DNA of 64,000 bases, from positions 1,302,001 through 1,366,000 of the forward strand of contig CAWAGF010000001.1 of assembly GCA_963781675.1 (NCBI GenBank), written 5' to 3'. The notes below the pieces were generated by a model. That model was not told where the DNA came from. It made no database searches and saw nothing but the letters and a program-made list of their open reading frames with translations. A program made the translations under genes and the position numbers. Positions 47,314-54,705 of this stretch are shown here, one piece after another; positions within the stretch are counted from its first letter, which is position 1; every line of letters starts with the position of its first letter. The DNA comes from SCTD01 sp963781675. GTDB lineage: Bacteria > Actinomycetota > Actinomycetes > Mycobacteriales > SCTD01.

Positions 47314-48768
47314 CGGTCCGGGTGCGCGTGGCGCCCTCGCCGACCGGTGACCCCCATGTCGGGACGGCGTACATGTCGCTGTTCAACCTGGCCTTCGCGC
47401 GCCAGCAGGGCGGGCAGTTCGTGCTGCGGGTCGAGGACACCGACCGCGCGCGCTTCCAGCGCGGACAGCGAGCAGCAGGTCTACGACACGCTGCGCTGGC
47501 TCGGGCTCGACTGGGACGAGGGCCCGGACCGCGGCGGCCCGTACGCGCCGTACCGCCAGAGCGAGCGGCTGGAGACCTACAAGCCGCACGTCGACCGGCT
47601 GCTGGCCGAGGGGCACGCCTACCTCTGCTGGTGCAGCGGCGAGCGCCTCACCCAGATGCGCGAGGACCAGCAGAAGCGCAAGGTGCCGACCGGCTACGAC
47701 CGGCTGTGCCACGGGCTCTCCCAGGAGCAGCGGGCTGAGCTGCCCGGCTTCTCGCCGACCCCCGTCGTCCGGATGCTCGTGCCGGACGAGCCGCCGCTGA
47801 CGTTTCCCGACCTCATCCGCGGCGAGGTGTCCGCCCCGCGCCCGGACGACCAGGTGATCCTCAAGGGCGACGGCTTCCCGACCTACCACCTGGCCGTCGT
47901 CGTGGACGACCACCTCATGGGCATCACGCACGTGGTGCGCGGCGAGGAGTGGATCAGCTCCACGCCCAAGCACCTGCTGCTGTTCGACTGGCTGGGCTGG
48001 GAGCGCCCGCAGTTCGCGCACATGCCGCTGCTGCGCAACGTCGACAAGAGCAAGATCTCCAAGCGGAAGAACCCGGCAGCGCGGCTGACGTGGTTCCAGG
48101 AGCAGGGCTACCTGCCCGAGGCGCTGCTGAACTTCCTCGGCCTGCTCGGCTACTCGCTGCCGTCGGGGGAGGAGGTCTTCTCCTTCGCGCAGATGTCGGA
48201 GTCGTTCGACTGGGCGCGGGTGAACACCGTCGGCCCGGTGTTCGACCTCGACAAGCTGGGCTGGCTCAACGGGCACTACGTCCGCGAGCTGTCCGAGGAG
48301 GACTTCGCCGCGCGGGCGCTGCCGTTCCTGGTGACCGCCGGCCTGCTGCCCGCGTCCCCGTCGGCGGCCGAGCTGGACGTGCTGCGCTCGGTCGTGCCCC
48401 TGGTGCAGACCCGCGTCGCGGTCCTGTCCGAGCTGCCCGACCTGGTGCGCTTCCTGTTCGTGCCCGAGGACGACTTCGCCGTCGACCCCGCAGCGGCTGC
48501 CAAGGCGCTGGGCGAGGGCTCAGCGGCCGTGCTCACCGCGGCCGCGGACGCCCTGGCGGCCGTCGAGGACTGGTCCGCCGAGTCGGTGCAGGCCGCCGTC
48601 GACGGGGCGCTGCTGGAGGGCGGCCTCGGCCTCAAGCGCGGCAAGGCGTACACGCCGCTGCGGGCCGCCGTCTGCGGCGCCTCCATCGCCCCGCCGCTGC
48701 CCGAGTCGATCGCCCTGCTCGGCCGCGAGCGGGCGCTGCGCCGCCTGCGTGCGGCCGCCGGGGCCTGA
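47310..48768 (+). CDS. gltX: Glutamyl-tRNA synthetase, frame broken by +1
   Basis: About 485 residues after repair. Class I synthetase: HIGH-type motif as PTGDPHVGTAYMSLFN (about 9-24), then LRVEDTDRARFQ; an extra C at 47460 shifts the frame; family sequence resumes ADSEQQVYDTLRWLGLDWDE. KMSKS loop is DKSKISKRKNP, followed by the anticodon-binding helical domain. With GatCAB present and no glnS seen, it is probably non-discriminating, charging both tRNA-Glu and tRNA-Gln with Glu. An essential enzyme, so the break is almost certainly not biological loss. Directly upstream of tRNA-Gln and tRNA-Glu genes. Confidence 0.94.
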
Positions 48769-48789
48769 CGGCCCGCTCCCGCCGTCCGC

Positions 48790-48795
48790 TAGACT
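48790..48795 (+). promoter_or_regulatory. -10 box TAGACT of the tRNA pair
   Basis: TAGACT 40 nt before the tRNA-Gln gene, just after the gltX stop; a likely own promoter for the two tRNAs. Confidence 0.4.
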
Positions 48796-48834
48796 TCTCG
48801 CCGGACCGCAGGGGCGACCCCCCGGCGGCCTCCA

Positions 48835-48906
48835 TGGGGTATGGGGTAATTGGCAGCCCGACGGTTTCTGGTTCCGTTAGTCTTGGTTCGAGTCCAGGTA
48901 CCCCAG
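48835..48906 (+). tRNA. tRNA-Gln (CTG)
   Basis: 72 nt. Acceptor TGGGGTA pairs with TACCCCA, discriminator G; D-arm GGGTAATTGGCAGCCC; anticodon loop TTCTGGT with anticodon CTG; T-arm TTCGAGT flanked by CTTGG/CCAGG. CCA is not encoded. The only tRNA-Gln seen; CTG reads CAG, the dominant Gln codon here. Confidence 0.95.
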
Positions 48907-48942
48907 CGCACGACGGCTCGACAACTTCATCAGCACGCCTAG

Positions 48943-49015
48943 GGCCCCGTCGTCTAGCGGCCTAGGACGCCGCCCTCTCACGGCGGTAGCGAGGGTTCGA
49001 ATCCCTTCGGGGCTA
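48943..49015 (+). tRNA. tRNA-Glu (CTC)
   Basis: 73 nt. Acceptor GGCCCCG pairs with CGGGGCT (first pair G-U), discriminator A; anticodon stem CCGCC/GGCGG with loop CTCTCAC, anticodon CTC; T-loop TTCGAAT. CCA not encoded. It lies 36 nt after tRNA-Gln and just before a terminator. Confidence 0.95.
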
Positions 49016-49022
49016 CGTACAG

Positions 49023-49057
49023 CAACCACCCGACTACGTTTAGTAGTCGGGTGGTTG
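49023..49057 (+). terminator. Terminator of the tRNA pair, overlapping the HNH gene stop
   Basis: A perfect 15-bp stem (49023-49037 with 49043-49057) and loop GTTTA. The convergent HNH gene has its stop codon (49040-49042) in the loop. Confidence 0.8.
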
Positions 49058-50011
49058 TCGTCTCGGCTCCCCCGTCTCGGGGTCGATGTCGAGGCCGAGC
49101 GCTCGGCGAGCGTCCTGGTCGTAGAGGTCCAGCAGCCTCAGGGCGAACGACAGCTTGTCCTCGACCCGCTGCCCCTTCGGCTGAGCCGTGCTCCACAGCT
49201 CGAGGTTCTCGGGGCGGTTGTCGAGACGGTCGCCGTTGCGGTGGTGCACGGTCTCCGTCTCGCTCAGCGGGCGACCGAGCGTCCGGGCCATGACCAGCCT
49301 GTGCTCGAACTCCGCGCGCCGCCCGGCTGGGACGAGGCGTGCATCGTCCGGCCGGACGACGACCCACCAGTAGCCGTTGCTGAGCGAACCCCGTCCTGTG
49401 ACCGTGCGGAGGGGCCCGCCGGCAAGCGGGTCGCCGTACGTCCTGAGCCGCCGGTAGTGGCTGCGGCAGTAGCCCGCGGAGTGGGCGCCCCTTGGGCAGT
49501 CGGCCACGAGGCAGGTGTCGTTCACCGGCCGGGTCAGCGGTACGTCGGCGCGCACGTCGCCCTGCCGGCTCCAGCGCAGGTAGTGGCCGTGGCACCAGCC
49601 TCGGGTCACCGCCCGCCGCTCGCAGCCGTCCACGGCGCATGCTGCGGGCGCCCGGTCCGGCTGCACCACGCCGTGACGCAGCAGCTGCTTGTAGTGCCGT
49701 GCGCAGTGGCCTCGTGCGTACACCTCGCGGTCGCAGGCCTGGCACGGCGTCATGAGGGCAGTGTGGCGCCGCCGTACGACAGTCCTCAGCCGCGCGACGA
49801 CCCGCAGGTGACGCTGCGGGGCCAGGCCGAGCGCCTCCGGCGTGCCCCAGGAGCCCAGGAGGGCGTCCAGGAGCTCCGCAGGGACGTGCTGCACCGGTGC
49901 CGCGGCCACGGAGGCGACGACGGCCTCGTGGCGCACGCGCACGGTCTCGAGGTCGAGGAGCACGCCGGAGCGGCGGGCGAGGCGGCGGGCGGAGCGGGTG
50001 CTCGTGGTCAC
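49040..50011 (-). CDS. HNH endonuclease with three zinc-knuckle repeats
   Basis: Up to 323 residues. The recognisable part begins at Met 49753 (TPCQACDREVYARGHCARHY): three tandem Cys-x3/4-Cys ... GxCxxHYxR modules, then a C-terminal HNH domain (EFEHRLVMARTLGRPL, then ETVHHRNGDRLDNRPENLEL). The first 86 residues from 50011 show no motif and may be noncoding or another small gene; CACACT, 6 nt before 49753, could drive a leaderless shorter form. Such HNH proteins are common in phages and mobile elements. It sits directly downstream of tRNA-Glu, in a place not occupied in the mycobacterial block, so acquisition is likely. No integrase or att repeat seen. Confidence 0.75.
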   Translation of the reverse strand: MTTSTRSARRLARRSGVLLDLETVRVRHEAVVASVAAAPVQHVPAELLDALLGSWGTPEALGLAPQRHLRVVARLRTVVRRRHTALMTPCQACDREVYARGHCARHYKQLLRHGVVQPDRAPAACAVDGCERRAVTRGWCHGHYLRWSRQGDVRADVPLTRPVNDTCLVADCPRGAHSAGYCRSHYRRLRTYGDPLAGGPLRTVTGRGSLSNGYWWVVVRPDDARLVPAGRRAEFEHRLVMARTLGRPLSETETVHHRNGDRLDNRPENLELWSTAQPKGQRVEDKLSFALRLLDLYDQDARRALGLDIDPETGEPRRQPPDY

Positions 50012-50114
50012 GGGTCGAGCCTGCGCGGTCCGGCCGACCGTCGACCATGACCCGTTGTGACCGTTCTTGGGGTAGTTCGCCCCGGTCCGGGCGGGCCGCC
50101 GGGACGGCCGCCTG

Positions 50115-50807
50115 CTACACCCGGGCCAGCTCCGCGGCCGCTGCGCAGACCGCCTCTGCGTGCAGCTTGCCGGGGGAGCGGGTCAGCCGCTCCAGCGGCC
50201 CGCTGACGCTCACGGCCGCCACGACCCGGCCGTCCCGCGCGCGCACCGGCGCCGACACCGAGGCGACCCCGGACTCCCGCTCGGCCACCGAGTGGGCCCA
50301 GCCGCGGCGGCGCACCTCGGCCAGGGTCCGCGGGGTGAAGGCCGCCGTGCGCAGCAGCGGGTCCTCGGCCGCCCACGCCAGCAGCACCTGCGCGGCGGAG
50401 CCGGCGGTCATCGGCAGGGAGGTCCCGACGGGCACGGTGTCCCGCAGGCCGCTGCCGCGCTCCGCGGCGGCGACGCAGACGCGGCGCTCGCCCTGGCGGC
50501 GGTACAGCTGGGCGCTCTCCCCGGTGGTGTCCCGCAGGCGGGCCAGCACGTCGGCGGCCCGCTCCAGCAGCGTGTCCCCGACCGGGCCGCCCGCGAGCTC
50601 GCCGAGCCGGGGGCCGAGGCGCCACCGGCCGTCGCGGTCGCGGGCCAGCAGGCGGTGCACCTCCAGCGCGACGGCCAACCGGTGCACGGTGGCCCGGGAC
50701 AGGCCGGTCCGCTCGACGAGCGCGGCCAGCGAGGTGGCGCCGGACTCCACCGCCTCCAGCACGAGGACGGACTTGTCCAGGACGCCGACTCCGCTACTCT
50801 GTTCCAC
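50115..50807 (-). CDS. IclR family regulator (NdgR/LtbR type)
   Basis: A 230-residue IclR protein with N-terminal winged HTH (TSLAALVERTGLSRATVHRL) and C-terminal effector domain (LRDTVPVGTSLPMTAGSAAQ, WAHSVAERESGVASVSAPVR). Position divergent from leuCD identifies it as the actinobacterial NdgR/LtbR orthologue, a known regulator of leucine and branched-chain genes. GTG 50807 follows TAGTGT (50819-50814) by 6 nt, so the mRNA is probably leaderless. Confidence 0.9.
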   Translation of the reverse strand: MEQSSGVGVLDKSVLVLEAVESGATSLAALVERTGLSRATVHRLAVALEVHRLLARDRDGRWRLGPRLGELAGGPVGDTLLERAADVLARLRDTTGESAQLYRRQGERRVCVAAAERGSGLRDTVPVGTSLPMTAGSAAQVLLAWAAEDPLLRTAAFTPRTLAEVRRRGWAHSVAERESGVASVSAPVRARDGRVVAAVSVSGPLERLTRSPGKLHAEAVCAAAAELARV

Positions 50808-50813
50808 GTACTG

Positions 50814-50823
50814 ACACTAACTT
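50814..50823. promoter_or_regulatory. Bidirectional -10 element between ndgR-like gene and leuC
   Basis: ACACTAACTT contains TAGTGT reading left (50819-50814) and TAACTT reading right (50818-50823) sharing the central TA, the same design as 2980-2989. The regulator may bind here to control both directions. Confidence 0.5.
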
Positions 50824-50836
50824 CTCACATGCTGGG

Positions 50837-52246
50837 ATGGCAACGATGGGCCGCACGCTTGCCGAGAAGGTCTGGGACGCGCACGTCGTCCGCCGCGCGG
50901 AGGGCGAGCCCGACCTCGTCTACATCGACCTGCACCTCGTGCACGAGGTGACCAGCCCGCAGGCCTTCGACGGGCTGCGCCTGGCCGGCCGCGCCGTCCG
51001 CCGGCCGGACCTCACCCTGGCGACCGAGGACCACAACGTCCCGACCACCGGGCTGGTCATCGAGGACCCGGTGAGCCGCACCCAGGTCGAGACGCTGCGC
51101 AAGAACTGCGCGGAGTTCGGCATCCGGCTGCACCCCATGGGGGACGCCGGCCAGGGGATCGTGCACGTCATCGGCCCGCAGCTCGGCGTCACCCAGCCCG
51201 GCATGACGATCGTCTGCGGCGACAGCCACACCAGCACCCACGGCGCCTTCGGTGCGCTGGCCTTCGGGATCGGCACCAGCGAGGTCGAGCACGTCCTCGC
51301 CACGCAGACGCTGCCGCTGGTCCGCCCGCGGACCATGGCCGTGACCGTCGAGGGCGCCCTGCAGCCGGGGGTCTCGGCCAAGGACCTCGTCCTGGCGCTC
51401 ATCGCCCAGGTCGGCACCGGCGGCGGGCAGGGCCACGTCGTCGAGTACCGCGGCGAGGCGATCCGCGCGCTGTCGATGGAGGGCCGGATGACGGTCTGCA
51501 ACATGAGCATCGAGTGGGGCGCCCGCGCCGGGATGATCGCACCCGACAAGACCACCTACGCCTACCTGCAGGGCCGGCCGCACGCCCCGCAGGGCTCCGA
51601 CTGGGACGCCGCGGTGCAGGCCTGGGAGGCGCTGCGCACGGACGAGGACGCCGTCTTCGACGAGGAGGTCGTCCTCGACGCCTCCGCCGTCACGCCGTTC
51701 GTCACCTGGGGGACCAACCCCGCGCAGGGCGTCCCGCTGGGCGCCTCCGTCCCGGATCCGCAGGCGATGCCGGCCGGCAGCGAGCGCGAGGCCGCGGAGC
51801 GCGCCCTGACCTACATGGGCCTGCAGGCAGGCACACCCATGCGCGAGGTGGCCGTCGACACCGTCTTCCTCGGCTCCTGCACCAACGGCCGCATGGAGGA
51901 CCTGCGCGCCGCCGCCGACGTCGTGCGCGGCCGCCGCGTGGCGGACGGCGTACGGGCGCTGGTGGTCCCGGGCTCGATGCTCGTGAAGCTCCAGGCCGAG
52001 CAGGAGGGTCTGGACGAGGTCTTCCGGCAGGCCGGCTTCGACTGGCGCAACGCCGGGTGCTCGATGTGCCTGGGCATGAACCCCGACATCCTCCAGCCGG
52101 GGGAGCGCAGCGCGTCCACGTCCAACCGCAACTTCGAGGGCCGCCAGGGCCGCGGCGCCCGCACCCACCTCGTCTCGCCCGAGGTCGCCGCGGCGACCGC
52201 CGTCGCCGGCCACCTGGCCGCTCCCGCCGACCTGCAGGAGGTCTGA
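50837..52246 (+). CDS. leuC: 3-isopropylmalate dehydratase large subunit
   Basis: A 469-residue aconitase-family LeuC that with LeuD isomerises 2- to 3-isopropylmalate using a 4Fe-4S cluster. Cluster cysteines are in FLGSCTNGRMEDL and AGCSMCLGMNPD; EDHNVPT, CGDSHTSTHGAFG and SNRNFEGRQGRGA are typical. ATG 50837 begins MATMGRTLAEKVWDAH; ATG 50846 is equally plausible. leuD starts 2 nt after the stop. Confidence 0.96.
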   Translation: MATMGRTLAEKVWDAHVVRRAEGEPDLVYIDLHLVHEVTSPQAFDGLRLAGRAVRRPDLTLATEDHNVPTTGLVIEDPVSRTQVETLRKNCAEFGIRLHPMGDAGQGIVHVIGPQLGVTQPGMTIVCGDSHTSTHGAFGALAFGIGTSEVEHVLATQTLPLVRPRTMAVTVEGALQPGVSAKDLVLALIAQVGTGGGQGHVVEYRGEAIRALSMEGRMTVCNMSIEWGARAGMIAPDKTTYAYLQGRPHAPQGSDWDAAVQAWEALRTDEDAVFDEEVVLDASAVTPFVTWGTNPAQGVPLGASVPDPQAMPAGSEREAAERALTYMGLQAGTPMREVAVDTVFLGSCTNGRMEDLRAAADVVRGRRVADGVRALVVPGSMLVKLQAEQEGLDEVFRQAGFDWRNAGCSMCLGMNPDILQPGERSASTSNRNFEGRQGRGARTHLVSPEVAAATAVAGHLAAPADLQEV

Positions 52247-52248
52247 CC

Positions 52249-52849
52249 GTGGACGCCTTCACCACGCACACCGGCCGGGCCGTCCCGCTGCGCCGCAGCG
52301 ACGTCGACACCGACCAGATCATCCCCAGCGACTGGCTGAAGCGGGTGGAGCGCACCGGGTTCGGCGCAGGGGCTGTTCAGCGAGTGGCGCGAGGACCCGT
52401 CCTTCGTGCTGAACCTCCCGCAGCACCAGGGCGCCAGCGTCCTGGTCGCCGGCGAGAACTTCGGCACGGGCTCCAGCCGCGAGCACGCCGTGTGGGCCCT
52501 GCAGGACTTCGGGTTCCGCGCGGTGGTGAGCTCGCGCTTCGGCGACATCTTCCGCAGCAACGCCCTCAAGGGCGGTCTGGTCCCCGTGCAGCTCGACGCC
52601 GACGTCGTCGACACCCTGATGGGCCTGGTGGAGCAGGACCCCCAGCTCGCCGTGACGGTCGACCTCGAGGCGCGCGAGCTGCGCGCCGGCGACGTGGTGG
52701 CGGCCTTCCCGATCGACGACTTCACCCGCTGGCGGCTGATGGAGGGCCTGGACGACATCGGTCTGACCCTGCGCGCCGAGCCCGAGATCGCCGCGTACGA
52801 GACGGCGCGCGCCGCGCACCTGCCGACGACGCTCACCGGCTCGGCGTGA
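52249..52849 (+). CDS. leuD: 3-isopropylmalate dehydratase small subunit, frame broken by +1
   Basis: About 199 residues after repair. N-terminal DAFTTHTGRAVPLRRSDVDT and DQIIPSDWLKRVERTGFG are family-typical; at 52367-52372 one extra base (GGCGCAGGGGCTG) shifts the frame, and family sequence resumes LFSEWREDPSFVLN, then FGTGSSREHAVWAL. GTG 52249 lies 2 nt after leuC. Both sides of the break are well conserved. Its stop overlaps the next small gene. Confidence 0.93.
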
Positions 52850-53079
52850 GCGAGGAGCTCGCCGCAGAGCTGGCTGCACGGCTGCGCGACGCGCACCGCC
52901 GGGTCAGCCGGATGGAGGCCGCGCCGGAGGAGAAGGCCCGTGTGGCAAGGAGACTGCTCGCACTGACCGACGCCAGCAAGCACGACGTGGAGCGGGCCTC
53001 GCGGCGCCTCGACCTGCTCCTGGCGGACCTCGATGCCGGCCTCGTGCCCGCCGACGACCCCCTCGACGAGCCGCTCTGA
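52846..53079 (+). CDS. Small coiled-coil-like hypothetical protein
   Basis: A 77-residue charged helical protein (SEELAAELAARLRDAHRRVS to DAGLVPADDPLDEPL). GTG 52846 overlaps the leuD stop (GTGA), so it is translated with leuCD. Heptad-like Leu/Ala spacing suggests a short coiled coil. No family recognised. Confidence 0.65.
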   Translation: MSEELAAELAARLRDAHRRVSRMEAAPEEKARVARRLLALTDASKHDVERASRRLDLLLADLDAGLVPADDPLDEPL

Positions 53080-53125
53080 GGCGCTAAAGCGCCTGCGACA
53101 CAAGGAACTGCTGGTGCCGAGGTCG

Positions 53126-53154
53126 TTGTGATGGGCGGCCCGGGGCCCTAGCCT
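53126..53154 (+). promoter_or_regulatory. hup promoter (TTGTGA - 17 bp - TAGCCT)
   Basis: A good -35 (53126-53131) and -10 (53149-53154), leaving a ~43-nt leader with an AAGGAG ribosome site before the HU GTG. This is a leadered promoter, as expected for an abundant protein. Confidence 0.6.
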
Positions 53155-53204
53155 GCGCGCCCAAGGGGCAGAGCGCCTCGGCAAGGCACCCCAAGGAGCC
53201 CGTC

Positions 53205-53981
53205 GTGAACAAGTCCGAGCTGATCGAGGCTGTCACCGAGAAGCTCGGTGACCGGAAGACCGCGTCCGCCGCCGTCGAGGGTGTCATCGACGCCATCAAG
53301 GGCGCTGTGGCCAAGGGCGAGAAGGTCGGCATCAGCGGCTTCGGCGTCTTCGAGCGCGTCGACCGTGCGGCCCGCACCGCGCGCAACCCCGCGACCGGCG
53401 CCACCGTGAAGCTGAAGAAGACCTCCATCCCGAAGTTCCGTGCCGGCCAGGACTTCAAGGACATCGTCAGCGGGGCGAAGAAGCTCACCGCTGCCGGTTC
53501 CCGTGCCGGCTCGGCCGCCAAGGCCACCGCCAAGAGCGCGACGTCGGCCGCCAGGTCGGCTGCTGCTCCGGCGAAGTCGGCCGCCAAGGCTCCCGCCAAG
53601 AGCGCGGCCAAGGCTCCCGCGAAGGCCGCTGCGCCCGCGAAGGCAGCAGCCAAGGCGCCGGCGAAGAGCGCGGCCAAGGCCCCGGCGAAGACCGCCGCTG
53701 CCAAGGCTCCGGCGAAGTCGCGCCGCCAAGGCCTCCGGCACCAGCGCGGCCAAGGCCCCCGCGAAGTCCGCCGCGAAGGCGCCGGCGAAGTCCGCTGCTG
53801 CCAAGGCTCCGGCGAAGTCGGCGGCCAAGGCTCCGGCCAGGAGCGCGGCCAAGGCTCCCGCGAAGTCCGCCGCGCCAAGGCTCCGGCGAAGTCGGCGGCC
53901 AAGGCTCCGGCCAAGAGCGCGGCCAAGGCGCCGGCGAAGTCGGCCGCCAAGGCTCCGGCCAAGAAGGCCGCCAAGAAGTAG
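53205..53981 (+). CDS. hup: DNA-binding protein HU with Lys/Ala-rich tail, two compensating frame breaks
   Basis: 258 codons. Residues 1-92 are a complete HU domain (NKSELIEAVTEKLGDRKTA, GISGFGVFERVDRAARTARN, KFRAGQDFKDIVSGAKK), a histone-like dimer that bends and compacts DNA. The tail is a HupB-type KAPAKSAA repeat. At 53721 an extra C moves the frame; near 53873 a second change (+2 or -1) restores it, so about 51 residues in between read as Gly/Arg/Gln-rich (GQGPREVRREG) rather than the repeat. Without the two breaks the tail is repetitive throughout. GTG 53205 follows AAGGAG. Downstream of leuCD, upstream of a terminator. Confidence 0.93.
   Translation: MNKSELIEAVTEKLGDRKTASAAVEGVIDAIKGAVAKGEKVGISGFGVFERVDRAARTARNPATGATVKLKKTSIPKFRAGQDFKDIVSGAKKLTAAGSRAGSAAKATAKSATSAARSAAAPAKSAAKAPAKSAAKAPAKAAAPAKAAAKAPAKSAAKAPAKTAAAKAPAKSRRQGLRHQRGQGPREVRREGAGEVRCCQGSGEVGGQGSGQERGQGSREVRRAKAPAKSAAKAPAKSAAKAPAKSAAKAPAKKAAKK
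53568..53978 (+). repeat. KAPAKSAA-type repeat in the HU tail
   Basis: About 410 nt of imperfect tandem copies of the codons for (S/T)AAKAPAK, the basic tail of HU. Repetitiveness makes it prone to indels in replication and in sequence assembly, relevant to the two frame breaks inside it. Confidence 0.8.
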
Positions 53982-53997
53982 TCCCGACCTGCTCGTC

Positions 53998-54027
53998 CCG
54001 AAGGCCCCGCTCCGGCGGGGCCTTCGG
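53998..54027. terminator. Bidirectional terminator after hup
   Basis: A 13-bp stem (53998-54010 with 54015-54027) with loop TCCG, between the convergent hup and NUDIX genes. Confidence 0.8.
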
Positions 54028-54048
54028 CGTGCAGGGGTCAGCCGGAGG

Positions 54049-54705
54049 TCAGTCGTCGAGCGGCGCCGCGTCGACCACCTGCGAGGCGTGCAGGCTGAGC
54101 ACCCAGGAGCCCGGCCCGTACGCCGCCCGCACCTGTGCCGGCGCCTGCACGGCGGTCGTCCGGCCGTCGCGTGCCGCGTCCGCGAGGACCTGCGGCAGCG
54201 GGACCCCGTCGGGCAGCGGCAGGACCTGCTCCGGCTGGTAGGCGGCGACGACCCGCGCCGGGGCGTCCTCGCCCAGCAGCAGGACCGTCGTGGTGTCCAC
54301 CGGGCCCTGGCAGAACGCGGTGAGCGGAGCGACGTCGTAGGCGGAGGCCTGCGCCAGTGCCCGCTCGACCGGGACCCAGCGCAGCACGTCCACCTCGGCT
54401 GACGGCACGAAACCGCCTGTGCTGCAGCGCATCGCCCACCAGCGGACGGTCTTCGGGGCGTCCCGCCCGCGGTCCAGGACGCGGTAGTGGCTCTCGCCGA
54501 GGGTGCGCCCGGGCACGGCGACGAAGCCGGTCTCCTCGTGGACCTCCCGCACGCCGCCGACCACCCAGGGCTCGCCGGGCTCCAGCTTGCCCTTGGGCAG
54601 GGACCAGTCGTCGTACTTCGGCCGGTGCACGAGAGCGACCTGCACCTGATCCTCGTGCCGGCGCCAGACGACGCCCCCGGCGGCCCGGACGGTGCGCTCA
54701 GGCAC
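54049..54705 (-). CDS. NUDIX hydrolase (MutT1-like)
   Basis: A 218-residue protein with an N-terminal Nudix domain: Nudix box GKLEPGEPWVVGGVREVHEE followed by TGF matches GX5EX7REUXEEXGU. The C-terminal 80 residues resemble a degenerate histidine-phosphatase or spacer region. In mycobacteria the neighbour of ppk1 is MutT1, an 8-oxo-dGTP/diadenosine polyphosphate hydrolase; this protein is shorter than two-domain MutT1, so function is by family only. GTG 54705 overlaps the ppk stop by 8 nt. Confidence 0.85.
   Translation of the reverse strand: MPERTVRAAGGVVWRRHEDQVQVALVHRPKYDDWSLPKGKLEPGEPWVVGGVREVHEETGFVAVPGRTLGESHYRVLDRGRDAPKTVRWWAMRCSTGGFVPSAEVDVLRWVPVERALAQASAYDVAPLTAFCQGPVDTTTVLLLGEDAPARVVAAYQPEQVLPLPDGVPLPQVLADAARDGRTTAVQAPAQVRAAYGPGSWVLSLHASQVVDAAPLDD

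Noticed and set aside
49040..50011. Prophage or integrative element
   Set aside because: Only one HNH gene is present; no integrase, capsid, excisionase or direct repeat was found around it.
53568..53978. Possible CRISPR or satellite array
   Set aside because: The repeat is short, in frame, without spacers, and encodes the Lys/Ala tail of HU.
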